DNA from: Chryseobacterium gotjawalense
Lineage (GTDB): Bacteria > Bacteroidota > Bacteroidia > Flavobacteriales > Weeksellaceae
Direction of reading: 5' to 3'
Assembly: GCF_030012525.1 (NCBI RefSeq)
Contig: NZ_CP124855.1
Coordinates: 1,488,001 to 1,552,000 of the forward strand
DNA length: 64,000 nucleotides
The translations under genes and the position numbers were made by a program. The notes beneath the pieces are model-generated. The model saw only the letters and a list, made by a program, of their open reading frames with translations, had not been told where the DNA came from and ran no database searches. Shown one piece after another: positions 44,773 to 57,985 of the stretch; the first letter of the stretch is position 1; the number at the start of each line of letters is the position of its first letter.

Positions 44773-44812
44773 AAAAAACATCCATTTTGAAACCACAAAA
44801 CGGATGTTTTTT
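44773..44812. terminator. Bidirectional terminator
   Basis: AAAAAACATCC..TTTTG and CAAAA..GGATGTTTTTT, loop about seven; serves the convergent secreted hypothetical and dodecin genes. Confidence 0.88.
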
Positions 44813-44830
44813 CATTGCCAAATATTTTAA

Positions 44831-45028
44831 TTATTCAACCCTGAAAGAAACCTTACAAACGCATCCGTAAGTTGAAATTTCGCCATCTTTCACATGGCAT
44901 TTCATGTCTTTTACATAAACGCTGTCGATGTTTTTTATCGTTCTGGAAACTTCTTTTACGGCATTTCTCACAGCGTCATCAAAACTAATTTCTGAAGTAG
45001 CAATTACTTCAAGTACTTTTACAATCAT
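44831..45028 (-). CDS. Dodecin (flavin-binding storage protein)
   Basis: A 65-aa protein with the dodecin pattern: VKVLEVIATSEISFDDAVRNAVKEVSRTIKNIDSVYVKD, one helix followed by a three-stranded sheet and C-terminal KVSFRVE. Dodecins form hollow 12-mers that store or buffer flavin. The flavin-stacking Trp of halophilic and some bacterial dodecins is replaced by Tyr or Val here, so ligand preference is uncertain. Monocistronic. Confidence 0.88.
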   Translation of the reverse strand: MIVKVLEVIATSEISFDDAVRNAVKEVSRTIKNIDSVYVKDMKCHVKDGEISTYGCVCKVSFRVE

Positions 45029-45354
45029 AATAGGTGTTTTTAAGTTACCCTAAATTTAATCTAAACATTGCAAACGAAAGAAGATTTAACAAACTTTAAT
45101 ACAATGGGTTAAGAATAAATTTAAGTCTAATAATTAGGTACTTAGATAAAAATCCCTGATAAACGGAGAAGAATTAATCTGAATCAATCATTCTGAAATC
45201 CGCGAGTACCAACTCAACAATTTGAATTTAAACGATAAAATAACAACACCGATTTCTTTAGAAAAAGCGAAATCATAAAAAAATAGCATTTCTATTTAAA
45301 TCGACTTACAAATCAATAGCTTAAAAAAATACACGTAAAATATAACTGACATTT

Positions 45355-45385
45355 TTTGGAGATTCAAAATATTTATATAGATTTG
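45355..45385 (+). promoter_or_regulatory. Promoter of the metY leader
   Basis: TTTG at 45355-45358, 19 bases, TAGATTTG at 45378-45385. Transcription would begin near 45390, just upstream of the SAM-I aptamer. Confidence 0.75.
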
Positions 45386-45413
45386 CACTCTAATCGTTCT
45401 TTAAAAAATCGCA

Positions 45414-45517
45414 ACTTATTCAGAAAAGTGGAGGGAATTGACCCTTTGAAACTTTGGCAACCTGTTTAGAAATAAATAAGGTGCAAAATTCAACTCGCCA
45501 GCGCGGGAAAGATAAGT
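45414..45517 (+). ncRNA. SAM-I (S-box) riboswitch
   Basis: All conserved SAM-I words appear in order: ACTTAT (P1 5' arm), AGTGGAGGGA, GACCCTTTGAAAC, TTTGGCAACC, AAGGTGCAAAATTC (P3/J3-4), and GATAAGT closing P1. It sits 134 bases before the metY ATG and after a consensus promoter. Binding of S-adenosylmethionine should reduce metY expression, a feedback on methionine synthesis. Confidence 0.93.
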
Positions 45518-45556
45518 CAGATATTAAAATTTAGAAAATATAAATTCTATATATTA

Positions 45557-45587
45557 AGCTCTTTTGATTTGTCGAAAGAGCTTTTTT
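45557..45587 (+). terminator. Riboswitch-controlled terminator
   Basis: AGCTCTTT (45557-45564), 10-base loop, AAAGAGCT (45575-45582), then T6. The 3' arm also belongs to the longer overlapping hairpin at 45569-45602. Confidence 0.8.
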
Positions 45588-45602
45588 ATGCTCTTTCGAC
45601 AA
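45569..45602 (+). promoter_or_regulatory. Overlapping 13-bp hairpin in metY leader
   Basis: TTGTCGAAAGAGC and GCTCTTTCGACAA are perfect 13-base complements with loop TTTTTTAT. It is mutually exclusive with the preceding terminator because it uses the terminator's 3' arm and puts its U-run in the loop, so it could act as an antiterminator or a 5' end stabiliser. Confidence 0.6.
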
Positions 45603-45647
45603 GTATTTTCAAAGGATAAGTTGCAAAATTTAAAACAAATAAATTAA

Positions 45648-46946
<1,299 letters not shown>

Positions 46947-46959
46947 TTACTAAGGTTAA

Positions 46960-46991
46960 AAGAAAAGAGTGAAATTATTCACTCTTTTCTT
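46960..46991 (+). terminator. Terminator of metY
   Basis: AAGAAAAGAGTGAA and TTCACTCTTTTCTT, 14-bp perfect stem, loop ATTA-like, starting 13 bases after the stop codon. Confidence 0.88.
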
Positions 46992-47144
46992 ATTTAATCG
47001 ATCTGCTGAACAGGTGAGTTTCTCTAACAATTTTAGAATTTATAAAGTGTAAAATAATGTTTCAGTCAGTTAACCTGAAGAATATCTTTAAACCCCAATA
47101 TTCTGATCTCCGACCTTTTCAATAAATGAAGAAGTGGGGATTGG

Positions 47145-47297
47145 TTACAATCTCAGCCAAAGCATTTCGATAGAAATTATTTTATTTTTACTTCCATGCT
47201 GAGCATTCAGTCGATTAAATTGATTGATCTTTTTGGTTAACTTCTTAAAAAAAAGCGCTGCCAGAATAAGCAACGGTATTATTTCTTTAAAATCAAT
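47145..47297 (-). pseudogene. Possible remnant of a small membrane protein
   Basis: Fifty codons open from just after a stop at 47298, reading IDFKEIIPLLILAALFFKKL then TKKINQFNRLNAQHG and ending EMLWLRL. It has the look of a small one-helix membrane protein but has no ATG or GTG start; an ATT or internal TTG would be needed. May be a decayed gene or chance. Confidence 0.25.
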
Positions 47298-47412
47298 TTA
47301 ATAATTAAAAGGTTGAATTTCAGAGGCAATATTTTATATTCAATAACAAAAGTTTGTTGCTTTTAACCTTCAAAATTTGACTCTTTTTATTGAAAACAAA
47401 CTTTAGTAGTTT

Positions 47413-47450
47413 CTGATTTTAAATTATAATATCTTTTGGATCAAATTATT
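47413..47450 (+). repeat. 38-bp direct repeat flanking IS copy 2, left arm
   Basis: CTGATTTTAAATTATAATAT then CTTTTGGATCAAATTATT; 36 of 38 bases match the right arm at 48872-48909. Confidence 0.85.
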
Positions 47451-47521
47451 GTGGATCAATCCCATTTTTCGGATCAATCCCAAAACTTGGGGAGAAAAGA
47501 TAAATTTAATAATTTTGTTAG

Positions 47522-47875
47522 ATGCTAAATGAAACAGAAGTCCTCAAATTTTTATTACCTGAATTTTTAATTGACCATTTTGAGATTGTGAAATTCGAAG
47601 AAGTAAATAAAGTGCTACATCTTTATTTTGAAGAAAAAAATACGATTCCAAAGGAGTTTTCTTCTCTTACTTTGCAGTCAAAGGGTTTTCTGCCGGAAAT
47701 AACGGTAGATGATTTTCCACTGCGCGGAAAGTCCGTGAAACTGCATATCAAACGCCGAAGATGGACGGATGTAAAATCCGCAAACATTATTCAAAGAGAC
47801 TGGAATCTCATCGCCAAAGGAACTCGCATGACACATGATTTTGCGGAGTTCTTAAAAAAAATCAGCCGATACTAA
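47522..47875 (+). CDS. ISAon1-type transposase, N-terminal frame (orfA), copy 2
   Basis: 117 aa, differs from copy 1 by two residues (EVNKVL for EVSKVL, EITVDD for EIMVDD). Basic DNA-binding region HIKRRRWTDVKSAN; ends just after an A8 run (47854-47861) at which slippage would join it to orfB. Confidence 0.85.
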   Translation: MLNETEVLKFLLPEFLIDHFEIVKFEEVNKVLHLYFEEKNTIPKEFSSLTLQSKGFLPEITVDDFPLRGKSVKLHIKRRRWTDVKSANIIQRDWNLIAKGTRMTHDFAEFLKKISRY

Positions 47876-47903
47876 AGCGCTTCCCTGTAAAACCATAGCA
47901 GAA

Positions 47904-48848
47904 ATGTATGGCATAAATGGAAAGAAATTTCAAAGACAATATAAAAAAAGCATCAGCGATTTTAAAGACTGGGATCAAAAACAACACGCTGAAGACTGGA
48001 TCTTATATTCTGAAAACCTCTCTGACCAGCTTTCTTTAGATGAAGTCGCTCTTTCAGACGGGGAATTGTACACCGTTCTTACTTGCAAGAAAGCGAAAGG
48101 CAAAAAAGGAAGCATCGTAGCCATTATTAAAGGTACTCAAAGCGATAAAGTCATTGAACAGATACTGAAAATCAGCAGAAAACTCCGACAGAAAGTTAAA
48201 GAGATCACGCTCGACATGGCAGGTTCAATGAAACTCATTGCCAAAAGATGTTTCCCCAATGCCATTCAGGTCATCGACCGTTTTCATGTTCAGAAGCTCG
48301 CCACAGAAGCATTGCAAGACCTCAGGATACAACATCGGTGGCAAGCCATTGAATTGGAAAACAATTGTTTGACAGAAGCAAAAGAAAAGAAGAAAACTCC
48401 TGAAATTGAAATTTTTGAAAATGGTGATACCAGAAAGCAACTCTTGGCAAGAAGCCGATATTTACTCTACAAAACCAGGGAAAAGTGGACATCAACACAA
48501 AATGAAAGAGCACAAATACTGTTCTCTCACTATCCTGATTTAGAAAAAGCGTATAATTTATCAGACGGGCTGAGGAAAATTTACAATCAAAATATTCAAA
48601 AGTCTGTAGCAATCCTAAAATTAGCACATTGGTTCAAAGAAGTAGAGGAATGTGGGTTTAAATCATTTTCAGTACTCATGAAGACCATTATGAATCATTA
48701 CAATGACATTCTCAATTATTTTGACCAAAGAAGCACCAATGCGTCGGCAGAATCTTTTAATGCGAAAATAAAAAACTTCAGATTACAACTTCGAGGGGTA
48801 AAAGACAAATCATTTTTCCTTTTCAGATTATCCAAAATTTTTGCTTAG
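47904..48848 (+). CDS. ISAon1-type transposase, catalytic frame (orfB), copy 2
   Basis: 314 aa from the first ATG, with the same DDE residues as copy 1 (LDMAGSM, VIDRFHV, AESFNAK). Differences: MYGING, YSENL, TCKKAK, RKLRQK, GVKDK. All are tolerated-looking changes, so both copies may be active. Probably made as an orfA-orfB fusion of about 441 aa. Confidence 0.85.
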   Translation: MYGINGKKFQRQYKKSISDFKDWDQKQHAEDWILYSENLSDQLSLDEVALSDGELYTVLTCKKAKGKKGSIVAIIKGTQSDKVIEQILKISRKLRQKVKEITLDMAGSMKLIAKRCFPNAIQVIDRFHVQKLATEALQDLRIQHRWQAIELENNCLTEAKEKKKTPEIEIFENGDTRKQLLARSRYLLYKTREKWTSTQNERAQILFSHYPDLEKAYNLSDGLRKIYNQNIQKSVAILKLAHWFKEVEECGFKSFSVLMKTIMNHYNDILNYFDQRSTNASAESFNAKIKNFRLQLRGVKDKSFFLFRLSKIFA

Positions 48849-48871
48849 TCCCCAAGTTTTGATACTGATCC

Positions 48872-48909
48872 CTGATTTTTAATTTTAATATCTTTTGGAT
48901 CAAATTATT
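48872..48909 (+). repeat. 38-bp direct repeat flanking IS copy 2, right arm
   Basis: Begins on the base directly after the IS right end; near-identical to 47413-47450. Confidence 0.85.
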
Positions 48910-48956
48910 CTCCGTCTTTCTTTTGTATTTCAGTTTTTTTCCTGGGTTTAGGTCAT

Positions 48957-48990
48957 AAAAAAAGCCCATCAAAATAAATTGATGAGCTTT
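48957..48990 (-). terminator. Terminator of the rRNA operon
   Basis: Minus strand: AAAGCTCATCAA, loop, TTGATGGGCTTT (one wobble) and a run of seven T. About 8 bases beyond the 5S 3' end. Confidence 0.9.
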
Positions 48991-48997
48991 AAAAAAA

Positions 48998-49104
<107 letters not shown>

Positions 49105-49281
49105 AGGTTGTTTTGTACAAAAGGATGTACAGTATATGTTATTAGTAGATAAAAGATGATAGAAGAAAGATAAAAGACATTACAGTCTTGCTTCTTTAAT
49201 CTTGGTTCTTTCAGTCTAACTAAAAAATCGATAAAAACGTTCACAAAGAGCAAACCTTGTTGCACTTCCAAGTACCTTAAT

Positions 49282-52043
<2,762 letters not shown>

Positions 52044-52413
52044 TTTCCTAATAATATATTAGTTCAGTTTTGTTGTCTAACATTGCTGTTAGACTAGTTT
52101 TATTTAAACTCGGCACTCGAAAGTGCTCGGTTTTCTCTTTGTGATGTTCTTATCGTTAATGTCAATGATCTTGTATCTTATTACTTCCCTGATGAACAGA
52201 AATTGTTTTTGGCTCTTTCCGTAACTTTTAAATCAAAGTCATAATATGTGAATAATATAGGTATCGATCCTATCAAACTTACTAATTACTTAGTCCGCTC
52301 TGCCTCCTGGCATAATTCTTAAATCTGTAATGTAATTATCTTCTATGCTTGCTTCTTTTTTGAAGCTTTTCGTTACATTTCTGTAACTATTCCCGTTATA
52401 TTCCTATAACTTG
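52044..52413. other. 23S-tRNA-Ala spacer of the rRNA operon
   Basis: About 370 bases without a gene. Expected to hold the 23S processing stem; I see only AT-rich sequence with short repeats such as GTTACATTTCTGTAAC-like words near 52370. Confidence 0.5.
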
Positions 52414-52487
52414 TGGAGAATAAGGGAGTCGAACCCTTGACCTCCTGCGTGCAAGGCAGGCGCTCTAGCCAACTGAGCTAATTCCCC
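52414..52487 (-). tRNA. tRNA-Ala(TGC)
   Basis: 74 nt, minus strand. Acceptor GGGGAAT/ATTCTCC, D arm TAGCTCAGTTGGCTAGAGC, anticodon loop CTTGCAC (TGC), T arm AGGGTTCGACTCCCT. CCA not encoded. In the rRNA operon spacer. Confidence 0.97.
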
Positions 52488-52581
52488 GCTAGTATGAGAC
52501 TTTGAAGAGTAAAGAATAAAGAGTAAAGACTAATAAATCGTCTTTTATCTTGCTTCTTTTACCTTCCCGTCTTATTATTAG

Positions 52582-52655
52582 TAGTCTCGGGCAGGCTCGA
52601 ACTGCCGACCTCTACATTATCAGTGTAGCGCTCTAACCAGCTGAGCTACGAGACT
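52582..52655 (-). tRNA. tRNA-Ile(GAT)
   Basis: 74 nt, minus strand. Acceptor AGTCTCG/CGAGACT, anticodon loop CTGATAA (GAT), T arm GCAGTTCGAGCCTGC. First tRNA after 16S in the standard Ile-Ala order. Confidence 0.97.
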
Positions 52656-52877
52656 TCATTTAGATTTGAGATTTTTAGACTTTAGATATTAGACTTTATG
52701 TCTCTCATCTATTATCTACCCATCTCTGGTCTCTCTTTCCCTGATTACTAATCCTAGTGGGTATATTTTTAAATAATCAACCGTCCAAATAAGAAAAAAC
52801 TGAAGCTAACTTTGAGCAAGTGCTCTGATACTTGCGTATCGTGTTGTTTGTTTATACTCTCCTAACGAAGAGTCTCA

Positions 52878-54398
<1,521 letters not shown>

Positions 54399-54535
54399 TT
54401 TGTCTGACTCACTCAAAGTTATTATCGCTTTAGTTTTTCCTTACTTTTTTGGTTGTTATTTGTATGTCAATGATCTATTGTTCTTTTCGCGTATATCCGG
54501 AAACTCTTTCTGTCGTTGGTTCCGAATTGCGAGTG

Positions 54536-54567
54536 CAAAAGTATAAAGTTTTTTATTAATGACCAAA
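54536..54567 (-). promoter_or_regulatory. rRNA operon promoter P1
   Basis: Minus strand TTTG (54567-54564), 20 bases, TACTTTTG (54543-54536). Nearest of three tandem promoters to 16S. Confidence 0.75.
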
Positions 54568-54671
54568 TGTTTATCGAAGAAATTTAAAAGTTTTTTAAGT
54601 AACCATTAAAATCCTCTCATCCTCATTCAATCCGCTTCTACTTCGCTCCCCACTCTTTCGATTTGGGATTG

Positions 54672-54702
54672 CAAAGATAAGAAGTTTTTGTTAATTCACA
54701 AG
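54672..54702 (-). promoter_or_regulatory. rRNA operon promoter P2
   Basis: Minus strand CTTG (54702-54699), 19 bases, TATCTTTG (54679-54672). Confidence 0.65.
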
Positions 54703-54797
54703 CTTTTTTTAAATTAAATAAAAGAAAGCTAATCCTCTTATTCTTTCTATATATTACCTGTCCTGTCTACTTCGCTACTCTGTTTTTTAGAGTGGTG

Positions 54798-54829
54798 CAA
54801 ATGTAGGCTTACTATCTATATCTTGCAAC
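54798..54829 (-). promoter_or_regulatory. rRNA operon promoter P3
   Basis: Minus strand GTTG (54829-54826), 20 bases, TACATTTG (54805-54798). Similar flanking words to P2 (CTTCGCT.. upstream on the plus strand). Confidence 0.6.
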
Positions 54830-54839
54830 TTATTTCGGA

Positions 54840-55723
54840 CCTAATTTGAAAATGTGAATAACTAATAATGCAACTTATTAATTAATAGTGAAATACGAAC
54901 TCAATGGAGTTATCCACTTTATGTGGAAATACCGAAAGAGACTGAGTTTATAGAAAAACACTACTAAAACCAAAGACAAGAGCAGGGCTTAGACGGGGAA
55001 ACTGCAGATATTGGAAAATAGTTCCTGCATATATATAAGACAGTTTATGAAAAAATTCAAAAAAAGTACGGTCTTTCTTTTTTACATTCTAACCGTAATG
55101 TAAATCCTCGCGTAAGATTTCGGCTTGTGAGGAAAATTCTCCCAGACGAAATTACTCTGGAAGCTTACTGGAAGATTTTGATTTTAGTTGTAGACATTAT
55201 TAGACTAGTCATCTGTTACCTTATTTCAAAATTAGAGTGTAGTCATTTAACAGTAAACTAATTCTTATCCAAGAAAGTCTAAAGTTCTGTTTAAAAAAAA
55301 TGTCAACAAGTAATACTATATGAGAAGCCAATATTAAGGAGTTGTATCAAAAGTGAGGAAATGCGATATTTCTATATACATACCGTTTTACTCATCATGC
55401 AAATATTTTCGATAAAATTTAAAAAATTAGTTTGAATCAAATTTAAACATACTCATATAATTTACTATTTTTGTTAAATGACAAATCGCTTTGAACACCT
55501 TCAATTATGTTTGCAGGAGTTTATTGTGGAAGTCTTTCAATTTATCAGCACAGAATATCCTGATTCCGTTCTCTTCTATTTTTAAGAAAAAACCAGTGTG
55601 TAACTTTAATTAAATGAAATTTAAAATAAGTTCTTTTTTCTGAAACTCCTTTTGATGCACTTTCCTGTTTTGAGATCTCTTTCCAGAAATGACAGCATGA
55701 AATATTAAAAAAACAAGTCATAT
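54840..55723. other. Intergenic region upstream of the rRNA operon
   Basis: AT-rich, nearly 900 bases. Only a 35-codon ORF with its own consensus -7 box (55478-55585) stands out. The rest shows no gene-like frame. Confidence 0.5.
55478..55585 (+). CDS. Possible small or truncated ORF (35 aa)
   Basis: MTNRFEHLQLCLQEFIVEVF then QFISTEYPDSVLFYF, with an exact TATTTTTG -7 box (55466-55473) exactly 4 bases before the ATG, the same layout as real genes here. It may be a genuine small protein or the front fragment of a gene cut off by later rearrangement. No family is recognised. Confidence 0.35.
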   Translation: MTNRFEHLQLCLQEFIVEVFQFISTEYPDSVLFYF

Positions 55724-55781
55724 TGTAATCTTCCCCAAAAATAGGATCATTTAAAAATATAGTTTTTAAATTTGAAAGACT

Positions 55782-56048
55782 ATGAAAAACAGTAAATTTT
55801 CAGAAGTTCAGATCATCAAGATATTATCTGAACAAAATCAAGGAAAAACGGTGAATGAGATTTGCCGGGAGCATGGAATTAGCCAGCCAACCTTTTACAA
55901 GTGGAAGAGTAAATATGGTGGATTGGATGTTCAGCAACTTTCAAAAATGAAAGAGATGGAAAAGCAACTTTCGCAATATAAAAAGATCGTAGCTGAGCAA
56001 ACTTTGGAGATTGTCGTCTTAAAAGATGTGATCGAAAAAAAGCTCTAA
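55782..56048 (+). CDS. IS3-family transposase OrfA
   Basis: 88 aa. Helix-turn-helix (FSEVQIIKILSEQNQGKTVNEICREHGISQPTFYKWKSKYGG) followed by a leucine-zipper-like helix (LSKMKEMEKQLSQYKKIVAEQTL). Near its end the codons A AAA AAG (56036-56042) form the classical -1 slippery heptamer in the correct frame; slippage continues KKALTPCEKRELVDYSKE into OrfB, giving an OrfAB of about 395 aa. TAAATTTG (55767-55774) is the -7 box, 7 bases before ATG. Confidence 0.9.
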   Translation: MKNSKFSEVQIIKILSEQNQGKTVNEICREHGISQPTFYKWKSKYGGLDVQQLSKMKEMEKQLSQYKKIVAEQTLEIVVLKDVIEKKL

Positions 56049-56068
56049 CGCCTTGTGAGAAGCGTGAG

Positions 56069-56968
56069 TTGGTGGATTATTCGAAAGAAATCCATAACAT
56101 GAGTTTGCGCAAGGCGTGTAAAGTGTTCAGTTTAAGAAGTTCAGTTTATTATTATCGTCAGGTATTTAAAAGTTCAGATGATGAGATCCGTGCAGAACTT
56201 ATTTTACTTGCAGATTCTAATCAAACGTGGGGCTTTTGGATGATGCACAATCGGTTGAAAAACTTAGGCTTTGGATGGAATCACAAAAGGGTTTATCGGA
56301 TTTATAAGTCGATGAGATTAAATTTGCGAAGTAAAAGGAAAAAGCGGCTTCCAGCACGGATAAAACAACCACTGGTTCGCCCTATCTATCCGAACGTTAC
56401 TTGGAGCATGGATTTTATGCACGACAGCTTGGAAAATGGCAAAAGCGTGAGAACCCTTAATATCATTGACGATTTTAACAGAGAGATTTTAAACATCACT
56501 ATTGATAGCAGCTTGCCCTCTGCAAAAGTAATCTCGCAATTGGAACAATTAATTGAATGGCGGGGAAAACCTGAAAAGATAAGAGTGGACAACGGACCGG
56601 AATTTATTGCAGAAAAGATGAAAGATTATTGCAACAAAGAAAATATCGAACTGGGCTTCATTCAACCAGGGAAACCTACACAAAACTCATTGATTGAGAG
56701 GTTTAACAGAACGTTCCGGACAGAGTTTTTAAGTGTTTACCTCTTTGAGAACATCAGACAAATGAGAAATTATGCAGAAATATGGATGTGGATGTACAAT
56801 AATGAGAGACCGCATAGTGCGTTACAATACCTTACGCCACATGATTTTTTATTGAAATATGGAAAACTCAATCAAAATAGCGCAAATGAGTTTCCCACAT
56901 TCCAACAAAATTTCAACAACGACAACAATAAAATATTAACAAAAAACTCTACTTTTGAGTGTGCCTAA
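56069..56968 (+). CDS. IS3-family transposase OrfB (DDE integrase core)
   Basis: 299 aa from a GTG/TTG-region start, but the frame is open from the slippery site and it is probably only made as OrfAB. HTH_21-type start (NMSLRKACKVFSLRSSVYYYR), then the rve core with Asp in WSMDFMHD, Asp in VDNGPEF and Glu in NSLIERFNRTFR, 35 residues after the second Asp as usual. Ends with RPHSALQYLTPHDFL, the family's C-terminal signature. Intact. Confidence 0.9.
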   Translation: MVDYSKEIHNMSLRKACKVFSLRSSVYYYRQVFKSSDDEIRAELILLADSNQTWGFWMMHNRLKNLGFGWNHKRVYRIYKSMRLNLRSKRKKRLPARIKQPLVRPIYPNVTWSMDFMHDSLENGKSVRTLNIIDDFNREILNITIDSSLPSAKVISQLEQLIEWRGKPEKIRVDNGPEFIAEKMKDYCNKENIELGFIQPGKPTQNSLIERFNRTFRTEFLSVYLFENIRQMRNYAEIWMWMYNNERPHSALQYLTPHDFLLKYGKLNQNSANEFPTFQQNFNNDNNKILTKNSTFECA

Positions 56969-57040
56969 ACAAGGGAAGATTACAATATATTTCTGGACAG
57001 ATTGCAATCTTTTCATTATGAAGCCTCCTTCCTGCCTTAC

Positions 57041-57092
57041 GGGTCAGCATACAGTCAGCATACACTACCAGTTGGTATAAGTTTGGGTGCAA
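57041..57092. repeat. Dispersed repeat, copy 2
   Basis: GGGTCAGCATA, GTCAGCATA and, about 22 bases on, TTTGGGTGCA, in the order seen at 10548-10602 with scattered differences. 57 bases beyond the IS3 end. Confidence 0.5.
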
Positions 57093-57208
57093 TAGAATCC
57101 GGGTAACAGGAGTTTGAAGGGTGCGGCTTTATTCTGCATCGAACCCATTTAATTTTTCTCCTGAAGTCTTGTGCCTGGTCTAAGAAGAGGCGGCTCAGTT
57201 CGTCCCAA

Positions 57209-57240
57209 TAAAAAAGCCGACTCCTATGAGACGGCTTTGG
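57209..57240 (-). terminator. Terminator of the RlpA-like gene
   Basis: Minus strand AAAGCCGTCTC, short loop, GAGTCGGCTTT (one mismatch) and TTTT; 26 bases after the stop. Confidence 0.82.
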
Positions 57241-57265
57241 TTGTTTTTTAACGTAAAAGTTAATG

Positions 57266-57643
57266 TTAATCGATTTCGATAATTTCGTATTCAACGGGCA
57301 TTGTTCCTTTTCTAGGATCCCCGATGGTTTGGTACGCTGCCTTAGAAAGATCGAGTGCTCTGGAAGAATGAAAAGGACCACGGTCATTTATTTCTACAAT
57401 TACACTTTTTCCTGATCTCAGGTTGGTTACTTTTAACATAGTCCCGAAAGGAAGCGTTCTATTGGCGGCAGTTAATTTTTCATTACTGAAAACTTCCCCG
57501 CTAGCTGTTTTTTTACCATTAAACTTATCATGGTAAAACGATGCAAAACTTGTTTTTTTAGCATCTTCGGCAGTTGTCTTAAAAGAAAACAAGCCGAGTG
57601 TTGAAATCATCATTATGATTAGGAGTATTCCTCTTTTCATCAT
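57266..57643 (-). CDS. RlpA-like double-psi beta-barrel protein
   Basis: A 125-aa exported protein. Signal peptide MMKRGILLIIMMISTLGLFSF, then the RlpA/DPBB domain: ASFYHDKFNGKKTASGEVFSNEKLTAANRTLPFGTMLKVTN, EINDRGPFHSSRALDLSKAA. The Asp in NDRGPF and the first-strand Glu equivalent (GEVFSNEKLTAA) match lytic-transglycosylase RlpA. There is no SPOR domain and no lipobox, so it is a minimal form; peptidoglycan binding or cleavage is inferred. TAAATTTG lies about 33 bases upstream (57674-57681 region). Confidence 0.85.
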   Translation of the reverse strand: MMKRGILLIIMMISTLGLFSFKTTAEDAKKTSFASFYHDKFNGKKTASGEVFSNEKLTAANRTLPFGTMLKVTNLRSGKSVIVEINDRGPFHSSRALDLSKAAYQTIGDPRKGTMPVEYEIIEID

Positions 57644-57985
57644 TTTGAATTTATTTTATGGGTTTTGACTCTGCAAATTTATCCCGAAATTGACTTATAC
57701 AACACTCCGACCGTTAAACAGTCTTAATGAATTGTTAAATTTTTGTTAACAACTCCCGCATTCCCTTTAATACCGCCTATCTACAATCTATGTTAAATTG
57801 TGTTAAAAAACACCTCCATATGTTAACAATATTAACTAATTACTGCATAGCAAGCCAACATTCGGAATAATAATTACCTGACTAACAGTTAATTAAACAA
57901 AAAATACTTCCGGAAAACCCAGAAGTATTTTTTCATTAATAACCTTTACACAATTGTCAAAAAAATGACCAAATATTGCAATATC
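57644..57985. other. Intergenic region, no gene seen
   Basis: Very AT-rich with several GTTAA/TTAAC words and the rimO terminator at its right side. Holds the promoter of the RlpA-like gene. Confidence 0.5.
57899..57933 (-). terminator. Terminator of rimO
   Basis: AAAAAATACTTC and GAAGTATTTTTT, perfect 12-bp stem with 11-base loop, 53 bases after the rimO stop. Confidence 0.88.

Larger units (their letters stand above)
46992..47470. other. Intergenic region before IS copy 2
   Basis: No intact gene. Contains a start-less minus-strand open stretch (47145-47297), one arm of a 38-bp direct repeat (47413-47450) and a duplicated IS tip GGATCAATCCCA (47453-47464). Confidence 0.5.
47471..48871 (+). 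mobile_element. ISAon1-type insertion sequence, copy 2
   Basis: 1401 bp, same length and organisation as copy 1 at 10713-12113 and in the same orientation. Left terminal repeat 47471-47493, right 48849-48871. Flanked by 38-bp direct repeats and an extra IS-tip fragment. Carries the same TAATTTTG box (47510-47517) 4 bases before orfA and the same A8 run. It lies 86 bases downstream of the rRNA operon terminator. Confidence 0.9.
55724..56984 (+). mobile_element. IS3-family insertion sequence (IS407-like)
   Basis: A complete 1261-bp element. Terminal inverted repeats start TGTAATCTTCCC (55724-55735) and end GGGAAGATTACA (56973-56984). Target duplication ATAT on both sides (55720-55723 and 56985-56988); 4 bp is the size I associate with the IS407 group. 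orfA and orfB overlap the A AAA AAG slippery heptamer. Intact TSD and frames mean a fairly recent insertion, about 900 bases upstream of the rRNA promoters. Confidence 0.9.

Noticed and set aside
54905..54925. DnaA box or replication origin near TTATCCACTTT
   Set aside because: A single near-match in AT-rich DNA, no clustered boxes, no dnaA or dnaN nearby.
55046..55102. 18-codon ORF resembling a signal peptide (MKKFKKSTVFLFYILTVM)
   Set aside because: Too short, no promoter box at the typical distance and no continuation in another frame.
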